A stretch of 32,706 bases of DNA from Bacillota bacterium. Lineage in GTDB: Bacteria > Bacillota > Desulfotomaculia > Desulfotomaculales > Ammonificaceae. The position numbers and the translations under genes were made by a program. The stretch is from NCBI GenBank assembly GCA_020063185.1, contig JAGUUY010000214.1:1-32706 (forward strand). Direction: 5' to 3'. The notes under the pieces are model-generated. The model made no database searches and was not told the DNA's origin. It saw only the letters and a list, made by a program, of their open reading frames with translations. Positions 1 to 10,878 of the stretch are shown piece by piece; the first letter of the stretch is position 1; each line of letters begins with the position of its first letter.

Positions 1-12
1 AGGAGGTGCCTT

Positions 13-345
13 ATGGTACGGTTTCGTAAATTCTACGAAAGAGTTGTGAACCAGACAAACGCAAAGGACGCCGGCAAGCTTGCGACGTTCGGCGTCGAGT
101 GCACTTATCTGCCCGACCCGCCGGAGGACTTTGACGAGTTCGAATTCAGGACTGCGCTTGGGGATATAACCGTAGTTATTATGGTAACGGTGGAAATGGG
201 GAAGATAAAGAGGCTTTTGTTCAGTGCCGCGGACCCGGAGGACCCCGACATGACCCGCAGTCTGACCGAAGCGCAGTTGGAGACCCTCCTGGCGGAGAAA
301 GGAGACCGGTTGGCTGCGTTTTTCGAATACATAACCCAGGCTTAA
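13..345 (+). CDS. Hypothetical protein (110 aa)
   Basis: ORF preceded by AGGAGG at the start of the window; acidic small protein; no family recognised. Confidence 0.6.
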   Translation: MVRFRKFYERVVNQTNAKDAGKLATFGVECTYLPDPPEDFDEFEFRTALGDITVVIMVTVEMGKIKRLLFSAADPEDPDMTRSLTEAQLETLLAEKGDRLAAFFEYITQA

Positions 346-717
346 TCTTTAAATTTTTTTAGTAAGGGTTCAAGGTCCGAAATGCATCAGCTCAGTGTAC
401 ATCTGAACGGTGAACAGATACTTGTCTTTGCCCAAAACTACGTTTCTTGACCACTGACAATAAACAACCGGTACCAGCCCTATCCCGGCGCGGCGCATTA
501 ATTTATAACCGGCGCGGTGATGGGGTGTTTTGTTAAGTACGCTCCGCTCCGTCCGTCGTCATCCTTCGCGCTCTGCTTGCCTTCAGCCACTCAGCACTTA
601 ACTCATCCGATAATGATGGCGTACATCTAATAGTAACGTATATTCGAGTGCTGGATTCGGCCGAATCGTTGCATTTGTGGTATACTGTTTGGAAAACCGT
701 TTTACCAGAGGGCAGAG

Positions 718-2220
718 ATGTTTTACGAAAGCACCAGGGGTGGGACCGCACGGGTCGGCGTGGCGCAGGCAATTCGTGAAGGAATAGCTCCGGACGGGGG
801 CCTTTACGTTCCAGGTCTTTTGCCGCCGGTGGATTTAGGGGCGATCACCGAATTCCCAATGTACTCTTACCAGGGGTTGGCGGAGCAAATCATGACCCCC
901 TTTCTCTCCGGGTTTTCCAAAGCGGAAATAAGACACTGTATAGACGCGGCTTATAACACAAGCAAGTTTGATGATCCGGCTATCGCGCCGCTTCACCCTT
1001 TCGGTGACGGATCTTACATACTTGAACTGTGGCATGGACCGACCTATGCCTTCAAAGACATCGCCCTGCAGATTCTCCCGCACTTTCTGGCTCTTTCCGT
1101 AAAGCGGACAGGGGGTGGCGGTGAGACTGTAATCCTGGTGGCGACGTCCGGCGACACCGGTAAGGCGGCCCTTGAAGGTTTCAGGGACGTACGGGGCACG
1201 AAAATAATCGTTTTTTTCCCCAGTGAAGGTGTCAGTGAAATTCAGAAAAGGCAGATGATCACTCAGGAAGGCGGGAACACCTTTGTTCTGGCGGTGGAAG
1301 GCAATTTTGACGATGCTCAGGCAGGGGTCAAAGATATATTTACCGACCCTGGCCTTAGGGAGCGGCTCAAAACCGGTGGTTTTGAGTTTTCTTCGGCGAA
1401 CTCGATCAACTGGGGAAGGCTCCTGCCCCAGATCGCATATTATTTTTCCGCCTACGCCGCGCTTATTCGTGACCATACCGTAAAGCCCGGGGAAAAAATA
1501 AATTTCGTAGTACCGACAGGTAATTTCGGCAACATTCTGGCCGGTTTTTACGCCTGGGAAATGGGTCTCCCCGTAAACCGGCTGGTGTTGGCGGCGAACG
1601 CGAACAACGTACTATCCGATTTTATTAAAACGGGTGTGTACGACCGGCGACGGTCGTTTTGGAGGACAATATCGCCGTCAATGGACATTCTCGTCTCCAG
1701 TAATCTTGAGCGGTTGCTCTACCAGTTGACCGGTCGCGACGCGGCCAAAATCCGGGTGTGGATGCGGGAGTTGACGGAAACGGGCGCGTACAGCGTTGAC
1801 GAGGGCGCTCACGAGCGTATTCAGGGCTTTTTCTGGTCCGATTGGGCCAAGGATGTGGAGGCGCTCGAGGCGATCAGGGAAACGCATTTCCAATACGGGT
1901 ATGTGCTCGATCCGCATACGGCGGTGGCCCGTGTGGTTTACGAGCGGTACAGGGACCGCTCCGGCGATACCAAGAAAACGGTCGTCCTTTCCACCGCAAG
2001 CCCCTTCAAATTCAACCGGCATGTTGTCTGCGCGCTTTTGGGTGAGAATGCCGGCACTGGCCGTGGTGAGTTCGAACTGCTCGACCTGCTTGCCGCTTAC
2101 ACGGGATGGCCGGTACCGGAGGGGTTAAAAAACCTTGAGCAGCAGCCTGTCCGCCACGAACGGGTGGTTAGCCGTGAAGAAATGAAGGAAGCGGTCCTGC
2201 AAATCCTCGGCTTATCGTGA
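718..2220 (+). CDS. thrC: Threonine synthase (PLP-dependent)
   Basis: 500 aa ORF; MFYESTRGG..., PLP-lysine context HGPTYAFKDIALQ, SGDTGKAALEGF, PTGNFGNILAGFYA, typical of ThrC. Confidence 0.95.
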   Translation: MFYESTRGGTARVGVAQAIREGIAPDGGLYVPGLLPPVDLGAITEFPMYSYQGLAEQIMTPFLSGFSKAEIRHCIDAAYNTSKFDDPAIAPLHPFGDGSYILELWHGPTYAFKDIALQILPHFLALSVKRTGGGGETVILVATSGDTGKAALEGFRDVRGTKIIVFFPSEGVSEIQKRQMITQEGGNTFVLAVEGNFDDAQAGVKDIFTDPGLRERLKTGGFEFSSANSINWGRLLPQIAYYFSAYAALIRDHTVKPGEKINFVVPTGNFGNILAGFYAWEMGLPVNRLVLAANANNVLSDFIKTGVYDRRRSFWRTISPSMDILVSSNLERLLYQLTGRDAAKIRVWMRELTETGAYSVDEGAHERIQGFFWSDWAKDVEALEAIRETHFQYGYVLDPHTAVARVVYERYRDRSGDTKKTVVLSTASPFKFNRHVVCALLGENAGTGRGEFELLDLLAAYTGWPVPEGLKNLEQQPVRHERVVSREEMKEAVLQILGLS

Positions 2221-2274
2221 CATGATTAATTCCGGCGGCAAATAGCATAACCTCGGGCCCGTGCCAGGACAATA

Positions 2275-2304
2275 AAAGACGCCGTAAATACGAGCGTCTT
2301 TTTA
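2275..2304 (+). terminator. Intrinsic terminator after thrC
   Basis: AAAGACGC - 11 nt loop - GCGTCTTT followed by TTTATTT. Confidence 0.8.
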
Positions 2305-2383
2305 TTTCAAAACCTCTGAACAGTGTAATTTAAACACTTAAGGGTAAAATAACTATGAAATTTTATCTCGGGAGGTGAAAGGC

Positions 2384-2617
2384 TTGTTATCGGAAAAGGA
2401 AGTAATGGAAATGGGAGAGAGAATCATGGGGCACATCAGCCTCATCGAGAAATTCGGGGTATACGCCCAGCAGTGCCCCGACCCCCAGGTACGGGATCTC
2501 TTGAACCGGCACCAGCAAATTTTACAGAACCACTATCAGGCCATGATGGGGTTTATGCAAAACGTGCAGAACGTACCGGGGGGATTCACGCAACCGCAGT
2601 GGGTTAACCCGAGTTAA
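2384..2617 (+). CDS. Spore coat-like protein (short)
   Basis: ORF track starts at GTG 2375, but that GTG overlaps the SD GGAGGTG (2371-2377); TTG 2384 (LSEKEVMEMGERIMGHISLIEKF...) is the likelier start. Glutamine/methionine-rich helical protein paired with the next coat-like gene. Confidence 0.6.
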   Translation: MLSEKEVMEMGERIMGHISLIEKFGVYAQQCPDPQVRDLLNRHQQILQNHYQAMMGFMQNVQNVPGGFTQPQWVNPS

Positions 2618-2641
2618 AGAAAACGAAAGGAGGGAGTCCGG

Positions 2642-2983
2642 ATGCCATTTCAACAGCAGCTTAGCCCGGCCGGCATGGCGATAGACTGCCTGAACAATAT
2701 GAAGTACCTGGTATTGAGAGACGCGTTCGGTATTGTGGAAACGGCAACACCGCAACTGAAACAGACCATTAACCGGATGAATCAAGACCACGTGGCTATG
2801 GCGGACGACTGGTTCAGGCTCATGAACAACCGCGGGTGGTATCAGGTGCCGCAGGCCAGGCCGGACATCGTAAGCCAGCTTATGAGTCAGGTCCAGACCA
2901 TTACCGCACAGGCGAGAATTTCACCGGCACAATTCGGGCAGCAGCAGTTCCAACAGCCTACCGGTTATTACCGGACCACTTAA
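2642..2983 (+). CDS. Spore coat protein, CotF-like
   Basis: MPFQQQLSPAGMAIDCLNNMKYLVLRDAF... with Q/M-rich C-terminus; CotF-type helical pattern; SD GGAGG upstream. Confidence 0.7.
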   Translation: MPFQQQLSPAGMAIDCLNNMKYLVLRDAFGIVETATPQLKQTINRMNQDHVAMADDWFRLMNNRGWYQVPQARPDIVSQLMSQVQTITAQARISPAQFGQQQFQQPTGYYRTT

Positions 2984-3007
2984 CCGCAAGCAAGAAAAAA
3001 AAGAAGG

Positions 3008-3034
3008 AACGGCCGCAACGGCCGTTTTCTTTTC
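3008..3034 (+). terminator. Intrinsic terminator after coat genes
   Basis: AACGGCC-GCAAC-GGCCGTT followed by TTCTTTT. Confidence 0.75.
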
Positions 3035-3103
3035 ATAATCTACACCCCGTTATACAGGAGCATGTGGGCGCGGTTTCAGAGTTTAGCGGGAGACGGCCCG
3101 ATG

Positions 3104-3550
3104 TTAACCTGCAACAACGTTAAGCGGCTGTTTTATGTCTTTTGCAGCAAGCAACTGGTCGACGGTCATATCGTTGACCGGTCGAAAGTTCCATACCGCA
3201 AAATAAGCGTCGTAAGCGGCGTGGTAACCGAATGGTTTATCAGCGCCCACCATCGCCACGTCCCAATCGGCGTTGAAGTAGACCTTGAATGCATACTTCA
3301 GCGTATCCATAGAATCGAACTCCGGCATGTCCAGCCAGACCAGCCCAAGGTTGCCGACGGCAACCACCCGCCGCGGGACAATTCATCCTGTTTCGTAGAA
3401 ATATACCTCGGTGACGCATTCGGCGGTAAGCTTTGCGAAAGTTGCACCGTGCATGGTGCCGAAAACTACGAAAGGGCTTTGTACGGTTGCTTCCAGAGCA
3501 TTCTTGCATTGGCCGCAGCCCAGGGCTACGGTCAGGAAATTATGGTTCAA
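3104..3550 (-). CDS. Unknown protein with one in-frame TGA (3383-3385): candidate selenoprotein or interrupted gene
   Basis: Reading minus from TTG 3550 (upstream GAGAGG): MNHNFLTVALGCGQCKNALEATVQSPFVVFGTMHGATFAKLTAECVTEVYFYETG-[TGA]-IVPRRVVAVGNLGLVWLDMPEFDSMDTLKYAFKVYFNADWDVAMVGADKPFGYHAAYDAYFAVWNFRPVNDMTVDQLLAAKDIKQPLNVVAG. Same frame on both sides of the TGA; codon usage looks coding on both sides. The ORF track only lists the part after the TGA (3104..3367). Confidence 0.6.
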
Positions 3551-3743
3551 GGAAAACACCCTCTCAACCGAAGAAAATATTGGGGAAAAGAAGTGTGATA
3601 TGAAAGTGGCGGCTAATCACCTTTCTCTGGCACTTCAATTGTACCCCTAAAGATATCTTACTACAAGATTTCATAACAACCGTTAAGTAAGGCTTATAGA
3701 CGGCCGATATTTTAAAAGAGTCGCTAAAAAGGAGGGAATTTAT

Positions 3744-5315
3744 TTGGCGCGCGTATTCTCCCTGCGGCGAGTTTTGAGATTTATGGTGACCCTCACTATA
3801 TGCTGGGTGGCATTCGCCTGCACGGTAGCCGGTGTGTATTTCAGCAGAAACGAGGTTCTCGGGGCGATGGAGGATTCGCTGAAAAGCGACCTTGCGCTGA
3901 GTTACCAGGTAGTAGACAAGAAGTATCCCGGCGCCTGGTCCGTGAAGGACGGTAAAATGTACAAGGGCAGCGTCCTGATGAACGATAACACTGCCCTGGT
4001 TGACCCCATACAGGAGGTGACGGGAGATGCGGCGACCCTGTTTATGGGTGACACGCGTATCACTACAACGGTACGCGACGAAACAGGCCAACGTAAGGTG
4101 GGAACACAGGCTGCGCCGAACGTGGTCGAAAAGGTTCTGAAACAGGGTCAGCCTTATTACGGACAAGCGGACGTAGCCGGTACCAAGCATATGACCGCCT
4201 ATATGCCGCTGACCGACCGGACGGGTGAAACTGTGGGGATGTGGTTTGTAGGTGTCCCCATGACCCGGGCGTCCCAGGTGGTAACGCAGGTCAGCTTGTC
4301 AATCGCCTTTATTGGCTTCTTATCGTTTATTGTCGGCATGGCGATGATGATCCCGCTTACCAATTTCATCAGTAAACCTATCCGGGGCGCCGCGGATACC
4401 CTCAACAATGTGTCGCTGGGCGATCTGACAATGCACATGAAGGACCAGCGCTTCCAGTCCTTAAATATATTGGCTGCCGCGGCGAACAACATGATAAATC
4501 AGTTAAAGAACCTTGTACACCGCGCCCAGGATACGGCGGGGCAGGTTGCGGCTCAAAGTGAAGAGCTTTCGGCATCCGCCGAGGAGGTGACGGCCACCAT
4601 TGAGAACATCGCCGCCTCCGTTGAGGAACTTTCTAAAGGCGCTCAAGAAACCGCCGCCTATGTGCAGACCGCGGCCGATATTTCAGACAGGGTTCAGCGG
4701 GAAGCGGAGGAAGGCGCGCAGGCCGTAGACGCCGCGGTGCAGCAAATCAGGAGCGCGCAGCAGACCGTGGACCGGGGTACGGAAACGGTTAAAGATCTTG
4801 GTGAACGGTCGGCGGCTATCGGACAGATTACGGAAGTCATTAAAGGAATCGCCGATCAGACCAACCTGCTGGCGTTGAATGCGGCCATTGAAGCCGCGAG
4901 AGCCGGAGAATACGGTCGCGGCTTCGCCGTGGTTGCCGAGGAGGTACGCAAACTTGCGGAGCAGTCCGCACACGCGGCAGAGGAAATTACCGGCATTATC
5001 AGTGAAATACAAAGAGGTACGGCAGGAGCCGTACAAGCAATGGACCGCGCTTCTGTAGAGGTGCACGAAGGAGTAAGCGCCGTGGCGCAAACTCAGGACC
5101 GATTGAAGAAGATTTTGGACGGTATCACCCAGACCCTTAAGGACATCCGAGGTATTGCCGAGTCGACGGAACAAGCCAGCAGGTCAACCCAGAGTGTGAC
5201 TCACTCTACGCAGGAAATGACTCAAATGGCGCAGCAGGTAGGTCAACTCGCGCAAGATCTGGCTAAACGGTCCGGTGACCTGCAGGACGCCGTAAGGGTT
5301 TTCAGGCTGAAATAA
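3744..5315 (+). CDS. Methyl-accepting chemotaxis protein with periplasmic Cache-like sensor
   Basis: N-terminal TM, extracytoplasmic domain, second TM ([23 protein letters not shown]), HAMP, and MCP signalling hairpin [40 protein letters not shown]. Confidence 0.95.
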   Translation: MARVFSLRRVLRFMVTLTICWVAFACTVAGVYFSRNEVLGAMEDSLKSDLALSYQVVDKKYPGAWSVKDGKMYKGSVLMNDNTALVDPIQEVTGDAATLFMGDTRITTTVRDETGQRKVGTQAAPNVVEKVLKQGQPYYGQADVAGTKHMTAYMPLTDRTGETVGMWFVGVPMTRASQVVTQVSLSIAFIGFLSFIVGMAMMIPLTNFISKPIRGAADTLNNVSLGDLTMHMKDQRFQSLNILAAAANNMINQLKNLVHRAQDTAGQVAAQSEELSASAEEVTATIENIAASVEELSKGAQETAAYVQTAADISDRVQREAEEGAQAVDAAVQQIRSAQQTVDRGTETVKDLGERSAAIGQITEVIKGIADQTNLLALNAAIEAARAGEYGRGFAVVAEEVRKLAEQSAHAAEEITGIISEIQRGTAGAVQAMDRASVEVHEGVSAVAQTQDRLKKILDGITQTLKDIRGIAESTEQASRSTQSVTHSTQEMTQMAQQVGQLAQDLAKRSGDLQDAVRVFRLK

Positions 5316-5326
5316 CATCCTGATCA

Positions 5327-5360
5327 TAAAAAAGACCCCGCCGTTGAGCGGGGCTTTTTT
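5327..5360. terminator. Bidirectional intrinsic terminator between MCP (+) and groEL (-)
   Basis: CCCCGC-CGTTGA-GCGGGG flanked by A-tract on the left and T-tract on the right. Confidence 0.85.
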
Positions 5361-5370
5361 ATTTTTTAGT

Positions 5371-7011
<1,641 letters not shown>

Positions 7012-7053
7012 TTACTTTCCCTCCTTAATAATTAACCTTGAGCAGTTTCGAAA

Positions 7054-7335
7054 TTAAAGGACTCCTAAAATATCGCCCTCGCGCAAGATAAGGTACTCCT
7101 CGCCGTCGAGTTTAACCTCGTTTCCGGCGTACTTCGAGTAGAGTACCTTGTCCCCTACCTTCAGGTCGATAGGTATGCGCTGCCCGTTATCGAGGAGACG
7201 ACCGGAACCGACCGCTGTTACCTCACCTTTCTGCGGCTTTTCCTTGGCTGTGTCCGGCAGCACGATGCCGCCTTTTGTCACCTCTTCCATCGGCAGTGGT
7301 TTAACCACCACCCGCTCTCCTAAAGGCCTGATCAA
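7054..7335 (-). CDS. groES: Co-chaperonin GroES
   Basis: [39 protein letters not shown]... Confidence 0.98.
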   Translation of the reverse strand: MIRPLGERVVVKPLPMEEVTKGGIVLPDTAKEKPQKGEVTAVGSGRLLDNGQRIPIDLKVGDKVLYSKYAGNEVKLDGEEYLILREGDILGVL

Positions 7336-7368
7336 CGATGACCCCTCCTTATGATGATTATGTTGTTA

Positions 7369-7395
7369 TTAGCACTCGTTTAAGTTGAGTGCTAA
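7369..7395 (-). promoter_or_regulatory. CIRCE operator (HrcA binding site) upstream of groES-groEL
   Basis: TTAGCACTC-N9-GAGTGCTAA, exact match to the CIRCE consensus, 34 bp upstream of groES start. Confidence 0.97.
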
Positions 7396-7692
7396 CAAGT
7401 ATAATAGCGAAATTCTTAGTCAAAGGTAAACCGGCGTTACGAAGTAAAATCGGCCCTCTGCTATCATTTCAGCTTATTACAACCACAATCCGCTTGCTTT
7501 TTAATTATTACAGCCAATATTATGTAATATTGTTTCTGGAACTCTTTCGGAAACTATTGTTACCATTTCCAAAAAAACTATGCGGTAGTGATAAAAGCCA
7601 ACGGCGAGGTTGACCGGATAAGAATTGCCGCGTTGGTTTACTTTGAAAAAAGACTTTCCACGGCGCAAATATTACTGCTTAACCCGATTGCT

Positions 7693-7721
7693 TTGACAGC
7701 GCAAGCAGGGAACGATATTCT
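7693..7721 (+). promoter_or_regulatory. Predicted sigma-A promoter for the 5-FCL/NuoE/NuoF/FdhA run
   Basis: TTGACA (7693-7698) - 17 nt - TATTCT (7716-7721). Confidence 0.6.
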
Positions 7722-7808
7722 AGTAAAGACCAACGGCTTAAACTGGTTTTACTCGTTGGCTTATTTATTGGATAAGCCTATACTTTCTTTAGGGAGGAGA
7801 AATAAAGG

Positions 7809-8414
7809 GTGACCTTCCCCCGCCCGAAGGAGTACAAACGGGACCTGCGCCGCACGGTTTTGACACGGAGGGTCGCCGTTACGGCCGAACATGCTGCGGC
7901 CGCCGGCAAAGCGATTCAGCATTGCATTTTAGGGCTGCCGGCCTTTCAGGACGCCGCTGTGGTAATGGCCTACGCGCCGGTACGCAACGAGGTGGAAACG
8001 GGGGGCCTGATAGAAAAAGCGCTTTCAGCGGGGAAGCGTGTTGCCCTGCCGGTAACCGAAACTAGCCGGAAAGTGATTTACCCCAGGATCATAACGCGTT
8101 ACCCGGAGGATTTAGTCCCCGGCCCGTTCGGGATTGCTGAACCCTGCCCGTTCTGCCCGGTTGCGGCGGCGGAGGAAGTCGACCTGATTATAGTCCCAGG
8201 GGTCGCGTTTGACGCAAGAGGGTTTAGGCTCGGGTACGGTGAAGGATATTACGACCGTTTTTTCCCCCTGACAAGCGGCGTGTCCATCGGTATTGCCTAT
8301 AGTTTTCAATTGGTAGACACTGTCTTCCCGGAAGAGCACGACTGGCCGGTGGATTTTGTGATCACGGAAGAAATAACAATAGAAACAGGTGCGGGGGCGA
8401 ATAGACGGACATGA
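7809..8414 (+). CDS. 5-formyltetrahydrofolate cyclo-ligase
   Basis: KEYKRDLRRTVLTRR..., VIMAYAPVRNEVETGGL, IIVPGVAFDARGFRLGYGEGYYDRF (family signature); SD GGGAGGAG; ends overlapping the next ATG. Confidence 0.93.
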   Translation: MTFPRPKEYKRDLRRTVLTRRVAVTAEHAAAAGKAIQHCILGLPAFQDAAVVMAYAPVRNEVETGGLIEKALSAGKRVALPVTETSRKVIYPRIITRYPEDLVPGPFGIAEPCPFCPVAAAEEVDLIIVPGVAFDARGFRLGYGEGYYDRFFPLTSGVSIGIAYSFQLVDTVFPEEHDWPVDFVITEEITIETGAGANRRT

Positions 8415-8887
8415 ATAAAAACGCCGCGCCGGCGGTAGAAGACCCAAACCTCATTCTGATAATCGACAGGTATCGGGGCAGACCGGAACAGTTGATTACC
8501 GCGCTCCTGGCCGTACAACGGTACTGCGGTTATCTTCCGGAAAACGTGATGCGCGCTCTGGCCAAAGAGTTGCGGGTCCCTTTCAGCAAGGTTTACGGTG
8601 TCGCCACCTTCTACTCCCAGTTCCGGCTCAGGCCCAGGGGACGGCACCTGGTGAGCGTTTGTCTCGGGACAGCCTGCCAGGTAAGAGGCGGGGAACGCAT
8701 TTACCGGATTTTAAAACGGGAGTTCGGGGTGAGACTCGGAGGGACAACGTCCGATAACCGATACACCCTCGAAACAGTGTCTTGTGTCGGCGCTTGCAGT
8801 ATGGCGCCGGTGGTTGTCATTGACGAAGATCATCACGGCCGGCTCACGCCGGAAAAAGCGTTGCGCATGATCAAAAAGTACGAATAA
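8411..8887 (+). CDS. NuoE-like [2Fe-2S] thioredoxin-fold subunit
   Basis: ALLAVQRYCGYLPENVMRALAKELRVPFSKVYGVATFYSQFRL...CLGTACQVRGG...CVGACSMAPVVVID: C-x4-C / C-x3-C cluster ligands. Confidence 0.93.
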   Translation: MNKNAAPAVEDPNLILIIDRYRGRPEQLITALLAVQRYCGYLPENVMRALAKELRVPFSKVYGVATFYSQFRLRPRGRHLVSVCLGTACQVRGGERIYRILKREFGVRLGGTTSDNRYTLETVSCVGACSMAPVVVIDEDHHGRLTPEKALRMIKKYE

Positions 8888-8912
8888 CAGACCGTAGAAG
8901 GGCTGAGTTGAT

Positions 8913-10865
8913 TTGAGGTCTTTAATCGATAAATGCTGTGACGAGTGCAAACATTCGAAAGAAACTCCATGCTCTGATTATGTCATCTGCAGGCTTGAAG
9001 GGCCGATCTGTCACAGCGACCAGGTTTGCGCGGCCCGGCGCCGTGAGTTGCTTGTGCGCGCCGTCCCCCAGCCGGGCTTCGGATGGCGTAAGGTACTTGT
9101 GTGCGGTGGGCTTACTTGCGGTTCAGCGGGGGCTTTTGGTTTGCTTCACGTCTTTCGTGGCGAAATGGAAAGGCAGGGGTTGGGGGAAGAAGTCAGCGTC
9201 GCACTTTCCGGCTGTATGGGTTTTTGCGAGCAAGGACCCATCGTGATCATCGAACCGGATAAAACATTTTACCGGCGGGTCACGGCTGAAGACGTGGCGG
9301 ATATTGTTTCCACACACCTGAAGGATAACCAGTTGGTTGACAGGCTGCTGTACCGCGATCCGCAAACAGACGCCGTATGCCCCACCTACAGCGAAATTCC
9401 GTTTTACCGGTCGCAAATGAAAATTGTACTGGAGCACTGTGGGTTTATTAACCCCGAGGATATTGGTGATTACATCGCCGCGGGCGGTTACCGCGCCTTG
9501 ACCAAGGCGTTGACCGGGATGTCCCCGGAGGAAGTGCTGTCAGAGGTAAAAAAATCCGGGTTAAGAGGCCGGGGCGGCGCTGGGTTCCCCACGGGAAGGA
9601 AATGGGAAACGGCGCGTAAGGCGACGGGAAAGCAACGTTATGTTATTTGCAACGCCGATGAAGGAGACCCGGGAGCTTTTATGGACCGCGCCGTCCTTGA
9701 GGGCAACCCGCACTCGGTGTTGGAGGGTATGCTCCTATGCGCGTATACCGTCGGCTCCAGCGAAGGGTACATATACGTCCGGGCGGAATACCCACTCGCG
9801 GTGCAACGTTTGCGGATAGCGATTGAACAGGCGGAACGCTGCGGGCTCCTGGGAGAGAATATCCTGAACTGCGGGCTGGATTTTAACCTGCATATCAATG
9901 AAGGCGCCGGCGCTTTCGTGTGCGGAGAATCTACGGCCTTAATGGCTTCCATTGAAGGCAACCGCGGGGTTCCGCGCATCAAAGTCCCACGGTCGACCGA
10001 GAAGGGTCTATACAGGCAGCCCACGGTTCTCAACAACGTTGAGACTTTTGCGAACATACCGAAGATAATTACCAACGGCGGCGAATGGTACGCTTCGATC
10101 GGGACGGAGAGAAGTAAGGGGACCAAAATTTTCGCCCTCAGCGGGAAGGTCCGGAATACGGGTCTTGTCGAGGTGCCCATGGGTATTTCGCTGCGCAAAC
10201 TTATCTTCGACATCGGCGGTGGAATCAAGGGAGGGAGGCAGTTTAAAGCCCTCCAGATCGGCGGTCCTTCGGGAGGGAGCCTCCCGGAGGATATGCTCGA
10301 GCTGGCGATTGATTACGAATCGCTGACCGGCGCCGGGGCGATGATGGGTTCGGGCAGCATCGTCGTTATGGATGAAGATAACTGCATGGTCAATATGGCG
10401 CGTTATTTCTTAAACTTTACCGAGCGCGAGTCCTGCGGGAAATGCACTCCCTGCAGGGAAGGGACCACCCGGATGCTGGAAACCCTCGAGCGGATATCAC
10501 GCGGGGAGGGAAGCCTTGGCGACATTCCGTTTTTAGAATACCTCGGGGGCGTGATCAAGACGACCTCCTTCTGCGGTTTGGGCACATCCGCGCCGAACCC
10601 GGTCCTCACGACAATGAGTTATTTCCGCAGTGAGTACTTACGTCACATAAACGATAAACGCTGTCCGGCGGGTGAGTGTGTTGCTCTCCGTCAGTTCGTG
10701 ATCGTTACCGAGAAATGTACCGGTTGCGGCGCGTGCTCCTTCGTATGTCCGGCCAAAGCTATCACCGGGAAAAAGAAAAAACCTTACCGTATTGACCAAG
10801 ACGGGTGTATCAAGTGTGCGCGTTGCTATGAAGTCTGTAAACCCAAGGCCATATTAAGGCGTTAA
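8913..10865 (+). CDS. NuoF-like NADH/FMN subunit with extra N-terminal Cys-rich region and C-terminal 2x[4Fe-4S]
   Basis: TTG start; SGLRGRGGAGFPTGRKWE, NADEGDPGAFMDR, CGEETALM-like CGESTALMASIEGNRG, ESCGKCTPCREG, and C-terminal CTGCGACSFVCP / CIKCARCYEVCKP. Confidence 0.94.
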   Translation: MRSLIDKCCDECKHSKETPCSDYVICRLEGPICHSDQVCAARRRELLVRAVPQPGFGWRKVLVCGGLTCGSAGAFGLLHVFRGEMERQGLGEEVSVALSGCMGFCEQGPIVIIEPDKTFYRRVTAEDVADIVSTHLKDNQLVDRLLYRDPQTDAVCPTYSEIPFYRSQMKIVLEHCGFINPEDIGDYIAAGGYRALTKALTGMSPEEVLSEVKKSGLRGRGGAGFPTGRKWETARKATGKQRYVICNADEGDPGAFMDRAVLEGNPHSVLEGMLLCAYTVGSSEGYIYVRAEYPLAVQRLRIAIEQAERCGLLGENILNCGLDFNLHINEGAGAFVCGESTALMASIEGNRGVPRIKVPRSTEKGLYRQPTVLNNVETFANIPKIITNGGEWYASIGTERSKGTKIFALSGKVRNTGLVEVPMGISLRKLIFDIGGGIKGGRQFKALQIGGPSGGSLPEDMLELAIDYESLTGAGAMMGSGSIVVMDEDNCMVNMARYFLNFTERESCGKCTPCREGTTRMLETLERISRGEGSLGDIPFLEYLGGVIKTTSFCGLGTSAPNPVLTTMSYFRSEYLRHINDKRCPAGECVALRQFVIVTEKCTGCGACSFVCPAKAITGKKKKPYRIDQDGCIKCARCYEVCKPKAILRR

Positions 10866-10878
10866 GGGGTGTAACTGT

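Noticed and set aside
835-1476. 213-aa minus ORF over thrC
   Set aside because: Antisense shadow of a confidently identified gene.
3062-3598. 178-aa plus-strand ORF opposite the TGA-interrupted minus ORF
   Set aside because: Codon pattern and protein composition favour the minus strand; the plus ORF looks like a shadow ORF and lacks a recognisable RBS or family.
7588-7812. 74-aa ORF upstream of 5-FCL
   Set aside because: Contains the predicted promoter and hairpins; no recognisable RBS or family, so treated as noncoding.
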